A stretch of DNA of 64,000 nt from Pinus tabuliformis (Eukaryota; Streptophyta; Pinopsida; Pinales; Pinaceae). Under the pieces are notes generated by a model. The model did not search any database. It was not told where the DNA came from and was given only the letters and a program-made list of their open reading frames with translations. Shown here piece after piece: positions 24,701-37,324 of this stretch. Every line of letters starts with the position of its first letter. Positions within the stretch are counted from its first letter, which is position 1. Location of the stretch: assembly GCA_031772625.1 (NCBI GenBank), contig CM062816.1:630571269-630635268 (forward strand). The letters run 5' to 3'. The position numbers and the translations under genes are program-made.

Positions 24701-25320
24701 ATAGAGTATGATGGAATTCATAATTGAATCGTTCTCTACATCAGAAATTTCCTTTGCTTTATACCTAGCTTAATTCTATTATTTCATTTGCTTTTTATCT
24801 GGTACATTTTAATCATTTTCCTTGCTTTCTACCTAGTGTAGTCAACTGTTTCATTTTCATATAATAGTTCCTTTTCAGTTTATTAGATTTAGGGCTTGTT
24901 TGGATGAAGTTGAATGAGTAAAAGAGTCACAATCATTTCCTCGACAACAAAATTGAAACATCATTCATTGACAACCTAATAGAATATATCTCTTTAGCAC
25001 ATAGTAATTGAGGCTTGGCTGCAACATAAAATTCAGAGATAAAATCCAAAACAATCTAACAAGAGTAAATCTTAGAATCAAGCTTAAACCGTCCATAAAC
25101 TGATTCAATAGAAACTAATTTCTAAGATAAGTAGCTAACAACTTTAGGCCACAATTCTTTAATATAATCAGTAATACCATCTTCATATTAAATCTAAACT
25201 TAGACTTTAACAAGAACATAAATATCTTAATGACATCAATTAACTTCTATCACATGTACTGCACTTGTGCTCCATCAGTATAATTTCCCTGTTCGATAAT
25301 TTATGTTGACAATTTAAGCA
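21711..25320 (+). other. Unassigned interior of copy B
   Basis: Counterpart of 9031-12700, including the TATAAAAGCC box near 24470. No domain was recognised. The open frame at 22991-23224 and others here are short and diverge without clear constraint. Confidence 0.3.
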
Positions 25321-25327
25321 CATTAAA

Positions 25328-27310
25328 TTGACTAAACATTTCGGCATTATTGCTAGGGAGGTACAAATAGAAGTTAAAAAAATCATTAACATGATATGCA
25401 TAGGTATAGAGACTCTAGAGGTATATTTTTATGACGAGGAAGAAGTTTATTTCCCACAAATCCACTCACTTCACCTTGATTTCAAAATTCCACACCACCT
25501 ACTTAAACCGAGATTCCTTTTAAAGTTCGACAAAGACTTCTTGAAGTCTCAAGATTAGAAATCCAATAGAGAACTTCACTTTCTTCAAATACTCAAGCTG
25601 TAATTGAAGAAAATCCTATATCCCCAACTATCGGAGTAGTTTTTCTATCGTGCACTAGTGAACAAATTTTGGGAGAAGAATTAAAAGTTCTTAGTGAAGA
25701 AGAGTAACAGGAAACTTATTTTGAACAACCATTGATAGAAGAACCAGAAGAATTAGAAGAACCCTATATTGATTCTGAAGAATATGTCATGGCTAAGGAA
25801 GGGGAAGGAGATGTACACAATGTCAATGGTGAGGAAAATAGGATTGGAGGAGGTAGAGGTAGAGGTAGAGGAGGAGGTGAAGATAGGAATAGAGGAGGGG
25901 GTAGAGGTAGAGGTAGAGGAGGAGGTGAAGATAGGAATAGAGGAGGGGGTAGAGGTAAAGGAAACCAAGATTTTTTTGGATTTCCTATTCTCGATGAAGA
26001 TACAACTCTCAAAATGAAGAATATATGACCCTCGATTCTTCCTAATTTCCATGGAAAAATAAATGAAGACTAAGATACATTTCTCTTCGAATTTGAAGTA
26101 TTACATTATAAGCAAAAATCTGAAAATGTTACATTATCTATCTGCCGTCCTAGAGGTCGAAAGAAACACACATTAAGAGAGTGTCCCTTAGACTCAGAGG
26201 CTATAAAACCTTGTGTCATATGTGCAAATAAGCATGATACTAAGGAATTTCCTTCTTTACCAGGTCTCAAGGCTGTTTTTATTGAGGAAGGAATACTAGA
26301 ACAAGTAGACACTCTCTACTTTATGACCAAGGGACCATGGAAAAACTCGCAACCAAATCAACCACAAGGCTTTAGACCACAACAATTTGCTCAACCTTCA
26401 CAAAATTATTGGAATCCTTCTTGGAAGCCTTGGGCTTAGCCACAATCATAATCTTGGAATCAAGGATGGCAAAGTCCTTATGGGGATTATGATCAATATC
26501 AACAATATTCACCATCCTATCTTCCACCACAATTTCTACCCTAATCTAATCAGATTCCCCAAGCTAATCAACTACCTCAAATCTAAGTTCAAAATCAAAA
26601 CCCACATCTCTCCCTACGATTTCCACAAAAACCAGATCAACTGCAAGCTGAACCACTTCCAAACCCTAATAATAAAATACCACAACAACATGTGTACAAC
26701 ATGGAAGGGAAAAATCCTCAAACCTATATAATAACTCGACTAGATCTAAATAATTTTCAATTAAGGTCATAAAGAGTGTTACAAAGAAAACCCCTATTGT
26801 TATTTAGGAAATGAGGCCAAATGTTAAAAAAGATAAAAATCAATCTGAAGAAGGAAAGAACTCTCTCCCTCAAAAAGAAAATAATCAAAAATTTTTTTTT
26901 CTAATAAATACTCCTATCATAGAATGACCCTCAGTATCAATTAGGGCACCTTTCCCTGAACGATTGAAATCGGTGGAGTAGAAAAACAAATTACATTGCC
27001 TGATTATGATATGTTGGATGAATTAAGAAATGTTTACATCAAAATTCCTTTGTTACAATCCATAAAAGAAATACAAATCCTTGTGAAAACAATCAAGAAA
27101 TTAAGTACTCAAAGATTAGCAAGAAAAAGAAAGGACATAAAAATAATTAAATTAGTTGGAAAAATTGCAGACATCATGATGGGAAAATGACATCTCAAAA
27201 ATTTAAGGATCTAGGAAACCCCATTGTAAAAATTCACATCAGTGGAATTGAAATCACAAACACACTGATTAATCTAGGAGCAACCATAAACATGTATTTC
27301 AGAACTATTG
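25328..27310 (+). pseudogene. Ty3/gypsy gag-protease relic with RGG-like tract (copy B)
   Basis: The relic starts as in copy A, with a doubled Arg/Gly tract at 25850-25960, then a knuckle-like region (near 26210), then a Gln/Pro/Asn-rich stretch (26380-26740), and near 27200-27300 a protease active-site region resembling the LGATIN version of the D(L/T)GA motif. The sequence loses homology to any element near 27310, before reverse transcriptase would begin. It is a fossil with many breaks. Confidence 0.6.
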
Positions 27311-28746
27311 GAATTAGTGCGTATTCTAGAAATTAAGTTTTTTTTTTGCACGAGATATGGTTATATGTCCACCTTCTAATGAGGACATGCATCCTCCTTT
27401 TCTGTATCAAACACCCTTTTAATGAAGATGTTTAGTTTTTTTTCCAGTTTATTTTCGTTTTTCTATATAGGTGTAGCACTATGATGCCCTCGAATGGTTC
27501 ATGGTCAACCTTGCATTAAGTACCATGTGCACCCATGACTCGCTTCTAGTATCTTTCTAGATTGTGAAAACAACTATAACCTAATCTACAACAGAAAGAT
27601 ATATGAGATAGTCCGAGTCAATATTGAGCGAGATTTATCTTAATCTATAGAGCCAAATAATAGTGTGTATTGCACTATAGCAAAGAGAAAAATTGTGTTA
27701 ATTTATTAACAATATATAATGTTTTAGATAAATTTATTAAGTTGTTGTCTAAGATAAACACATCACAACATATTGTTGGATTTTTTGATGTTAGTAAGAT
27801 TGTTTGAATCGATTTAGAGTGAATCTATCATTTTTTGTTGAGAATACCATGGTCATTTTAGGCTTGAGTCCTCGAAGAGATTTTGGGGTTTTGCGTCAAA
27901 AATGTGAAATTCAAGCTGAAAATCTATGTAAGAATGGTCAACCATGTTGAGCAAGCAATGTTAAGAATAGGATCAAATGAAAATGGAAGTTGTAAACTTA
28001 CCTCAAATAGTTTGAAACCAACCTTGAACAACCAGATAGAACCCTGGTGATGGGAAAGAGATTGGCAGAGGAAATGGATTTTGAACCCATAGGATGAGAA
28101 GAAAGTTAAATTATTTAATGAGGTTTTCAATGACAAAATTATCTGTAGTAGGGACTCGGGTTCTAGTCCATAGTCTTCTTAGGATCAACACTCAAGGGGA
28201 AAGGGTTTGAATCCAACACCGAATGGTAAAGAGGACAGACTGGTAATGAGGGGTTTTGTTAAGCCTGAAAATAATATGAAACATGAACCATGGAAAATGA
28301 TCCATGCTTTCTCTGCATACATGTAAACAAATGAGAAAAAATTTAACCAAATGTAAGGGGATTACGGTTTAATAACCCCTTATTTCTAGCTACCTTCATA
28401 GAACCTTCATCTATGATGATCGAATGGATGAAAATTATCAAATCATCTAACGTATAATCTAATGAAGCATAATGATGATAGGTGGATAGGAGGAAATTTA
28501 TCAAAGGGAACACCTTACAGCATAAATATATTTAAAAAATAATGTCACTGCAAATTCACACTCACGACAGTGCTACCAAAATATCTCGGAAATAATGCTA
28601 CATTGCCAGTTGTGAGGTTTTTTTTCATACAAAATGATACACTACAAGCCTTCATCTATAGTGGTGCTCACACACTAGATTTATTTGCAATTGTTTCAAA
28701 CTTCATGAAACTCAGCTCCACTCATACCAAATTATAGTTTCTGTGG
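27311..28746. other. Unassigned AT-rich sequence
   Basis: No gene or element was recognised. Around 28150-28230 a GGGTTCTAGTCC and a GGGTTTGAATCC resemble Pol III box B, but there is no convincing box A or tRNA fold. Confidence 0.4.
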
Positions 28747-28930
28747 TAGTTAGTGACAATTATTTTCACAATCTGGATTCCCATTCAACGTCCAAATATC
28801 ATCCTCCCAAGCCTTAAAGAAAACCGTCATAGTCTCATTATAATTATACATGACATATAAATGCATATTGGAAATTGAATCTCCATCCAGAAAGTTCATG
28901 ACGATTCCATGTTCGATGGTAGTATGGTCA
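28747..28930 (-). other. Open exon-like stretch next to the giant Ty3 LTR
   Basis: The minus strand reads about 60 codons without a stop (including MNFLDGDSISNMHLYVMYNY) up to a stop near 28753. The frame happens to continue into the LTR at 28931, so only the part left of 28931 belongs to the older sequence. The composition is protein-like but no family is recognised. Confidence 0.2.
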
Positions 28931-31900
28931 TGTTGAGGACATGGAATTCGTTGCAACAACATGGGGGATAAGAACGCGGTTGAGGCATTGAATACCATCC
29001 CCTTTTCATTTGGAATAGTGGCTTCGATTGGATATAATGGGACGACTTTCCCAATAAAAATTTGATAGAATGGATAGAGTGTTCTTAACCAAAAACTAAG
29101 TGATAGATGGGGGTGACTTATAAACTCAAAATACAAGTATATTAATCTATCTACTACCTAGGGTTACTTATGTTTATGCGATATAAAATGATTGTCCTTA
29201 GTGCATTCAAATAAATATTAATCAAACACTTACAGAAATGAAAAGCATTTAAGATCATTATTTTCATTAAATAGTTAATCAAAATAATTGATGAAACTCG
29301 TATCACAATAAAATAATGAACAAATTGCTTATTTATGTATTAAAGATGACAATTCTAGCATGTTCAAAAGTGAGTCAATGAAGAATTGCGTTAGAAGAGA
29401 TACATATAATAAACGATATAAAGAGGAATGACTATAAATTCATAAAAAAAAAACATAAATACAATGATTTAAGTACCTGATGTATGTTACTCTACTCATG
29501 AACGAAATAGTTATGGTCCAGTGTTTCTCATTAAGATGGTTTCAAAAGTCCAAATGTGCAAGCTTCCAATGTCTTTCCTTATAAAATTTGGGGACATTTC
29601 TTTGTAGACATGGAAGGGTTTATATAACAAAATAAAGCATAAAAATAGACAATACATAAATAGTGTTGAGGAGGTTGAAACAACTCTACTTGTATCGCAA
29701 TCAGATAACATTAACAAATTTCTTATTTGTGTATTAAAGATGACAATTTTAGCATATTCAGAAGCGAGTTAATGCAGAGCTACCTTAGAAAAGATACATA
29801 TAATAGATGATATAAATAGAAATGAATATCAATTCATAAACAGAACATAAATACAATGATAAAAGTACATGATGGATGTTACTTGGCTCAGCAAATAATA
29901 ATTTTTGGTCCAGTATTTCTCATTAAGATGGTTTCAAAAGTACAAGATTTCAATCTTCCAAAGTCTTCTCTACAAAATTTCAAGACCCTTATCAGTCATT
30001 CTACTAAAATGAACTTGAAAGTACAGAAGTGCAAGCTTCCAAAGATTTTCATTATAGAAATTGGAGACTCATTCTCTGTCGACATGAAAGGGTTTATATA
30101 AAAAAATAAAGTATAAAAGTAGACAATACATAAAAAGTGATGAGGAGGTTGAAACAAATCCTCTTAAAATAAGAGACAATAGGATATAAATAGAAGTTGT
30201 TGAAATGACAAGCCCATGAATGCAATTATTTCATTCTTTCATTTGCTGCTTGAGCTCGTAAATATCCATCACTGGCTTAACTTCAAGGGGCTAACCTGTC
30301 CTCATACATAGTTGTCCAATGTACACTACATCTGAAATCGTAGGAAGCATATGAGTGGATGAGTCATCAAGGAAGCGGACCATTAGCCACTGACAGTGTG
30401 GCTTCACTAGATATTTCTGGTACATTTCCCAGTCAAGTTTTGTTAACTTTTTAATCACTTCTTCCTTTGCTTTTGAAATTTCCTGCCATTTCATTTCCAT
30501 AACATTAATATCAGGAAGACTAAGAGGTGGGAATTATGTAGGTTATCATTGATAGTTTCAATGATGTTATTCGCAACATGGTTTGCCTTAGAGATAACTT
30601 TCTTTGCCTCTTTCAACTGAATGTCCCAATAAATAAAGAGGATTTCCTTGTGAGATTCCTCTCTTCTAGGAAGGTCTATTTCTTTGCCTTCTAGTGCATC
30701 TGTATTGAGATTTTATCATCAATGTTATTGAAATTCACCCTCAGATCGGATGATTGATTCATGTCTGAATCACTTTTAACACATAGTGGATTGATGGTTG
30801 TTAACTTCTGACAGAATATCACTTGTTGATTTGATAACAACATGTTTAATTCCAATTATTCCTTTATAAAGTCTTCCACTTTAGGATTATCCTTTAGCTG
30901 ATCAAGTGGACAATGGAGCTGTCATATTTGAGTATCCTTAGTACTAATGTCTTCCTAATGTTTAAGCTTTAATTGATCAAAGTTCTGCTGGAATTGAGAC
31001 AACTGTGTCTTGACTTGTTGATCAACACATTGTATTTCCTCTACCAATTGTTGTTCCAATTGTTGAATACTTTTTTCCTTTTCCCTAATTAGTTGTCAAA
31101 CTTCTACCGCTTTATCAATCGTAGCAGATGCATATGCACCTGCAAACTATGACAACTTTATTGAATTATCCGAAGGATCAATTTGTGTATCCTTCCATAC
31201 TATGTCCATTGGTATATCACCAGGAATGACTACTGACGATGGTTATTTTCGTCTCCTTTTCCTCTATCTTTTCACCATAGCCTGATGTTTTGGATTGTAT
31301 AAGATGTCAAGAGGAGGGATTTCTTCCACTTTATGGACAATTTCAGATGAAGGGAATGTCATAATGATTTCAATTTCTTCTGTAGTGGCAGCTTTATCAA
31401 AAGCCCTATCAGTAAACGAGCTTTGTCCATTGTTCTGGGGTGTTCTGAATTTTTTCTCCATCTCAATATTTTTTCCCCTTGTTTTTTATTAAGTTGTTGA
31501 TAAAATTGTTTCTAGGCTTCATCTGGTTCATTATTGAAGGGTGCTTTATCTGTATGAACTTCTGTGGATTTATCTTCCACTTAAATATATATAGAAACCT
31601 GCTCTGAGTCTTGTTCTGAATTCTTCTCTAAATTTTTCTCTGAAACTGATTCTGAACCATGTCTAAACCATGCTTTGAATCCTTCTCTTATTGGGAAATA
31701 GGTTAAGGAATCCTCAATAAATCAAAAGGGATGTTTTGTAGTCTTCTTTCTCTGTATTGTTTGAATTGCGCTACCTTTCCTTGATTTAGTTTTCATGTAG
31801 CCAAGTGTTGTACTTGTGAAAATGTCTAGACATATTTAAATAGGTCATCATAGTCACCATCTTCATGACTGAATTGCCTGAGTTTTACTTGGGAAGTAAC

Positions 31901-34090
31901 ATTTTGTGCTACTTTGTTTGGATCAAAATGTCTTCCAGGCATAGTAGCAAGATTTAGTCATGTAATATTATCAATTTCAAGCAAAGCAAGCTTGAAATCA
32001 TGTAGAGAATATACACCACATTGGATAGGGAATGAAGGCCAAGTATATTCCTTGACCTACTTTAGGGTCCTTTTCAATCCATCCCCTACAGTTTCATAGG
32101 AAATCTCCCTAGCGATTCATTTATCATGGACATAGAATGGAAGAACATGAGGACGTACTAGACTTCCATAGACTCTAACATATGTAAATAGATCTTCTCT
32201 AGACCACCTGCTGATTGGTATGAAATCAATTATGGTCAGTTCAGACAACATTGGGGCTCTTTTATAAAAAATGGCTTGGTGTATTGGCATCATGACTTCT
32301 TGGAAAATTTTATAAAAATTGGCATGGAAATTAGATTCCACTAGATTTGATGACATATATAGATATGAGTGGGGTCTTGAATGGACCATTTCCATCCCAT
32401 GGTTGGGAAATTTGAGGTGAAATATACTGCATCCATGATATATGTGCTCATAAAGAATTGTGGAACTACTCTCATAGTAACATAACAATTTCGCCTAAAT
32501 TCTTGGATTTTAGAGGCAATATTGTTTAAAAGGATAGTGCCCCAATCCATTATATAAGAATTGACTACTACCTCAATAAGAGGAACCCATTCAAAAGAGA
32601 ATTTAGCTATATCAGGGTACCCAAATAGCCTACACATCAAAAATGTGATATAAGAATAGGGAGCGCATAGAGAAGATATAGAGTACATACCCATCTTTTC
32701 ATGTTTTTGTTTATTTTGGTAGGATCTCCATCATTTAATTGGATCAAATTTCACCTTGTTCTCACTTGCATAATGTTCGAGGCAATATTTGTCATACACC
32801 TTCTGTGGGTTGGGTATATGGTACATTTTCTTCAAAACTTGAGTTGTAAAATACCTGATGACTTTTTTTCTTGATGTTAAGAATGTCCTATTGGTGATGT
32901 TGATGTTCTCAATTATCCATTTAACGATATTGGTATAAGGAAGGATATTGGTTGAAACATTGATCCTGTGAAGAAAAAATTTGGCGACTTCAGAATTGGA
33001 GACTTCGGAAGATGAAAAACCATCTGCTGTCACCCCTCTGAATTACCTTCGGTCCTTCACTTTTAATAAATTGATACATGGCTTCCCATGATAATGTTTC
33101 AATGTCTATCATGCATGCAGTGTTCGATAAAACTAGGGAAAATTCTATTACATCAAAAGTAGAAGGTGAGGGTTAAGAAGCTTCCATGGATTTCTTTCCT
33201 ATCTTTGCTTTCGTCATCCTGTTACAGTTTAGGCTCTCGAGTTTAACCTGTAATTGGAAAAATAGAGGAATGAAGAACAACAAGTTTGAAATACGGGAGC
33301 GTTTGAACATACAAGGTCTGAAATGATGGAGAATATAGTTTAAATGTGAAAAATATAAAATCTCTATATAGAGGCCATCAGATCTCCTTGGGGCTTTAAA
33401 TCATAAATACTGTTAGAAGTTCTTAATAACTAAAATCATGGCTTCATGTGATAATTTATTGTTCCATTAATAGATCGTATCACAAAAAGCTTTCTAACAA
33501 AAATTTAAAACTCTTTTCCATCTGTTTTCCTAATATGTGATGGCAATACCATTATATCAGTAGTTTGGGTATTAGAAGTCTGCGATGTGATGATTGTAAT
33601 ATCACAATTGAGGGTTTCGAGTGGAGGACAATGGAAATGACCAAAGGCATTTTGCAACTGCAAAATCAAGTGGATTGATGTAGTAGTGGAGCGGGCCCGA
33701 CTGACGATTTTCTAAACGTGATTTTCCTTCGTTTTATTAATTCTCATGATTTTGTTAAAGACACAGATTTTAACAAAGAGTTTTATCACAATCGGAAGAC
33801 CTAAAGTGAATGGAGTGGCTTGCATTCTGCCAATTTGTGATTCATCCAAACGTGATATATTTGTAGGGTTACGTTAATTGTTATATCAGGTCTGGATGGT
33901 TTATCACATATCGAAATTGGAGTGGTCCTCGAGGCTTTTATATATCTCATTTGTTATAAGATTTGTGATGCAGGTAAGGTCTTATATAAAGCGCCCATGT
34001 TAACAATACTTAAGTTTTTTAAATTTTAAGTATGTATTTTATTCTTGGAGTTTACTTTATTGCGTCGCAAATCTCAAATGGATAAAACGG
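28931..34090 (-). repeat. Giant Ty3 3' LTR, about 5.2 kb
   Basis: Begins TGTTGAGG at 28931, as the other LTR does at 48737. It contains a tandem duplication of about 400 bp (29305-29690 and 29715-30150) that the other LTR has only once, and about 350 bp (near 32290-32640) that the other lacks. In element sense a TATATAAACCC box lies near 30090, after the coding relic, so the relic sits in U3. The right limit is set by loss of similarity. Confidence 0.7.
30240..33190 (-). pseudogene. LTR-borne coding relic (3' LTR copy)
   Basis: On the element's sense strand this LTR holds a long coding relic that is also present in the other LTR. Recognisable parts in order are an N-terminal segment with SEGPKVIQR and KWIIENINITNRTFLT (near 33040-32890), a middle globular part with YSYITFLMCRLFGYPDIAKF and MDWGTILLNNIASKI (32694-32341), an acidic Ser/Glu/Asn repeat stretch (near 31600), a Gln/Lys-rich likely coiled coil, and a C-terminal part with KKLTKLDWEMYQKYLV and DDSSTHMLPTISD (30500-30291). 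It has no protease, polymerase or integrase motif. The function is unknown. It is a fossil with many breaks. Confidence 0.5.
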
Positions 34091-35749
34091 GGAGTTACTC
34101 ATTAGGACTTGCAAAGTGTGATAACCTAGGTATTTCTTCAAGGAAGGCTCATTCAAGTTGTTTGGGCCAATGAAATTTGGGTTTTTTATTCAAATAAGGT
34201 CAAATTTGTCCTTTTAAAACACTAAATTTTTTTACTATTCTATGTTTTAAAAATTTAAAGGGTCTCCATTATTTATATAATAATTTCCTATGAAATTTAT
34301 ATATAAATAAATGAGGGGTTGTTGAATAGAACAACAATTAGTAATTCACTCGAAGAACTAGTTAACTCTGATTTATAATAATGAAATTTCTAAGAGTTTA
34401 TTAAGTAAAAATAATTCAGGAAAGTAAAGCTATTTTTGAAATATTTTAAATAAGTAAAATTACTCTAAATATAAAAAAAAAAACTCACTTAATCATGATT
34501 CCTTTTAAATCCTCTTATAGATGAAAATACTTATTATCTATATTTTTCCTTAACTGGTTGTAAAGATAAAGTATGGGGCTTCTACAACTTAGCCTTTTAA
34601 TATATTAATTTTTCATAGGTAGAATCATTGCTAGCAAACGTTCATAGCCTCGACACATTTATTACTTAACCATCAATGATTGAGAATCCCATCCATTTAA
34701 GAGTTCAGTATGTAGAGGTAATTTAAAAAGTATATGTATATTTCATTTTTTATTTGTTTACTTTTCTTTTTATAATTTTGTAGCAATACCTAAAATCCAT
34801 TGTCCTCGTTTGGTGACCAGATAATGAAAATGTCATTCACTAGTTGTAAATGAACTGAAAAATCTTGCTCATGATGAGACACCTTGTCTTATAATTGAAA
34901 TAATGATAAGCCATTACCCTTGTTTGATATTCAGTATTGGTAATGTCAGTCTATTATTTCCCTATAATCATAGTAATAAGGCTTGTGATGAGACCCATTA
35001 TATTTTAAGTTTAATATATTTTTAAATTACACTCTAAAAAAAGTAAAGTTAATGGATGGGGAGAATCATTGACTTCTTAAGAGTTTTGGATTACAATTTT
35101 AGAGTTATATATTCTTAGTTATAAATAGTGTTTACTTTTTTAAAGATAACCTTTCTTGACTGCTAATAGAATAAAAGGATTTTATAAAGCTTGAGGCTCC
35201 AAAGAATTTACAACTTCAATGGAAAAATAAAATTTCAAAGTTTTATGACACTTATCTAATTTTCAAAGTTGTAATCACTTCCTTAAGAATTCATAACTTG
35301 GAAGCGAAAGATAACAAAATGTTTTTAAGAGATTCTAATGTAAAGCCAAAAGTATGATTTTTACCATTATTTCTAACATAAGTAAAAATGTAAATGCGAT
35401 GATGCTACATTATAATATATTATCTTATAAGAAAACAATGTTTTGAAAATAAGCCCATTGATATAAAGTTAATCTCTTTTTCCTTATAAATCTTGAAATA
35501 TGAATGTTGATGGGCCTATTTATTCAACAATTTTTGAAATGGTCAAAGCCACATTTTCTGGAATCTAGTATGATTTCCTTTATCCTCATGTACGTGTCCC
35601 ATTTTGGGGTAATCGAACTTGCATTAAATGGATATTTGACTATTTGCTAATGGCGAGCATGTGTAAGCTTGAACTTTTCTCTTTCTTCTTCTGATCTAAG
35701 TATTTGAGACTATCTTAGCTGTAATGAAGAATAATATTTTTTTTTGATA
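34091..35749 (-). other. Unassigned interior between integrase and 3' LTR
   Basis: About 1.65 kb of AT-rich sequence lies between the integrase relic and the 3' LTR. No domain, open frame or clear polypurine tract was found. Confidence 0.4.
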
Positions 35750-36866
35750 AATTGAACTAGCACTAATTATGGAAGAGATAAGATTAAAGGAATGATAACA
35801 TCTTTCCCACATACTAGATTAAAGGGAGAAGTGCCTATTTAGGCATGTTGGGTTATTCTATCTGCCCATAGTGAAAATGTCAAAGATTTGTGCCAATTCT
35901 TTTCCTCTGATCAACAATTATTTTAATAATTATTATGAGGTTCTTATTAGTTGATCATGCTAGACCATTTCCTTAGGGATAGTAGTTAGGAGAGTATTTA
36001 AGTTTGACACCTCTCTTAAGAGAAAATTGAGTCATATTATTTACTAAAAGGTAAGATGCATTATCATACATAAGTGCAGTTGGTAACCCAAACAGAGTAA
36101 TAATGAAATGATCAATGAATTCAATGATTGAATCAAAGTTTGGTACTTTTAGTGGAATTTCTTCAATCCACTTAGTAAACTATTTTGTAGTGGTAATGAT
36201 ATACTTATTCTGCTTTGAAGAATGAGGAACAATCTCACCTATGACGTCCAACCCCCATTGTTGAAAAGGTTTTTCATTGTTGACTAGTTGTAGAGGTAAG
36301 GTTGGTTTTCATTGTCTTCCAATACCGATCTAGCATATTTTTCATTTACTTACATATTCATGGGTATCCTTCAACAAAGTTGGCCAATAGTACCCAACCT
36401 GCAGGATTTTATGTGTTGTAGTATCTCCTACAAAATGTCGACCAGTTGGTCCATCGTGGAGCTCTTGAAAAACCTTTTTTGCCTTAAACTTTTCTAGGAA
36501 TCTTAATAATATAGAATCATAATTTCTTCTGAATAACACATCATTAATGATCTCATATTCATTGGCTTTTAACCTTAAATCCATTTTCCATTTCCGATTG
36601 AGTTCAAGGGGAGAATATCCATTTTCTAAATAGAAAATGAGATCAACATATTGGGACTCAGAGTCGTTTAGGCTTACCTCAAATATGTGTATAGTATTAT
36701 GTGAGTCCTCATCAACTGGTAGATTGGAAGCTCCTGTAAGCAATCCGCAAAAACCTTTTCCTTTGAAAATTTTAGCTGGTTTAAATTCAATATCATATTC
36801 TTGCAGAGTTGTTACCCAATTTTCTCTCTTTTCTCCTAATTTCGTTTGCATAAACAATTGTCTCAC
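35750..36866 (-). pseudogene. Ty3 RNase H end and integrase relic
   Basis: In element sense this begins with the RNase H/connection end (LGEKRENWVTTLQEYDIEFK), then the integrase zinc-binding HHCC-like region with ELHDGPTGRHFVGDTTTHK and GYYWPTLLKD, then from about 36270 the catalytic-core region with FTKW and a YDNA-type motif. The order and sequence are those of plant Ty3/gypsy elements. It is broken. Confidence 0.7.
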
Positions 36867-37324
36867 TGCTGATAATGAGACTACTACTTTTAGTGTGTTT
36901 TTTTAGGAGAAAAGTCCTGAAGTTCTTTGCATATTTAAAAATAAGAAAAGATTACTTTTCCACCTCTGAATAATTTATTTCAACACCTTGAAAATTAGAA
37001 CGAAAGAAAGAGATAGGTGATTCAATTTATTAGTCATTAAGTTGTGTTAAAACAACAACATCAGATATTTGAGAAGAGAAAGTCTACACAATGAAATGAT
37101 TAGAAAAAATTGTAGTTAAAGAGGGACCATTCATAATGGCTGGTTTGATTAAATCAAAAGCTTCCCTTTTGTTATGTCCTCACTTAAAGACCAAATTTTT
37201 ATTAATTATGGTTTGTAGTGATAAAAAAAATTAGTAAAATTCATGGACAAATCTCTTAACAAAATTTATCTAACCTAGACAGGACTGCGTAGATTTTTAT
37301 TATGGGGAAACAAAATATCAGAAA

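Larger units (their letters stand above)
20168..27310 (+). mobile_element. Composite Ty3/gypsy block, copy B, with longer right end
   Basis: 20168-26379 is the second copy of 7488-14285, starting at the same base. It differs by a few percent, by loss of about 58 bp (near 21835), by loss of about 570 bp that includes the gag domain (near 26105), and by one extra 48-bp Arg/Gly unit (near 25900). Beyond 26379 it continues in a gag/protease relic that copy A lacks. No reverse transcriptase or integrase was found. It is broken in many places. Confidence 0.7.

Noticed and set aside
28140-28240. Possible second SINE or tRNA relic
   Set aside because: Box-B-like motifs are present but no box A at the right distance and no clover-leaf pairing.
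28750-29136. 128-codon minus-strand frame
   Set aside because: It crosses the LTR start at 28931, so it cannot be one gene; only the part left of 28931 was kept as exon-like.
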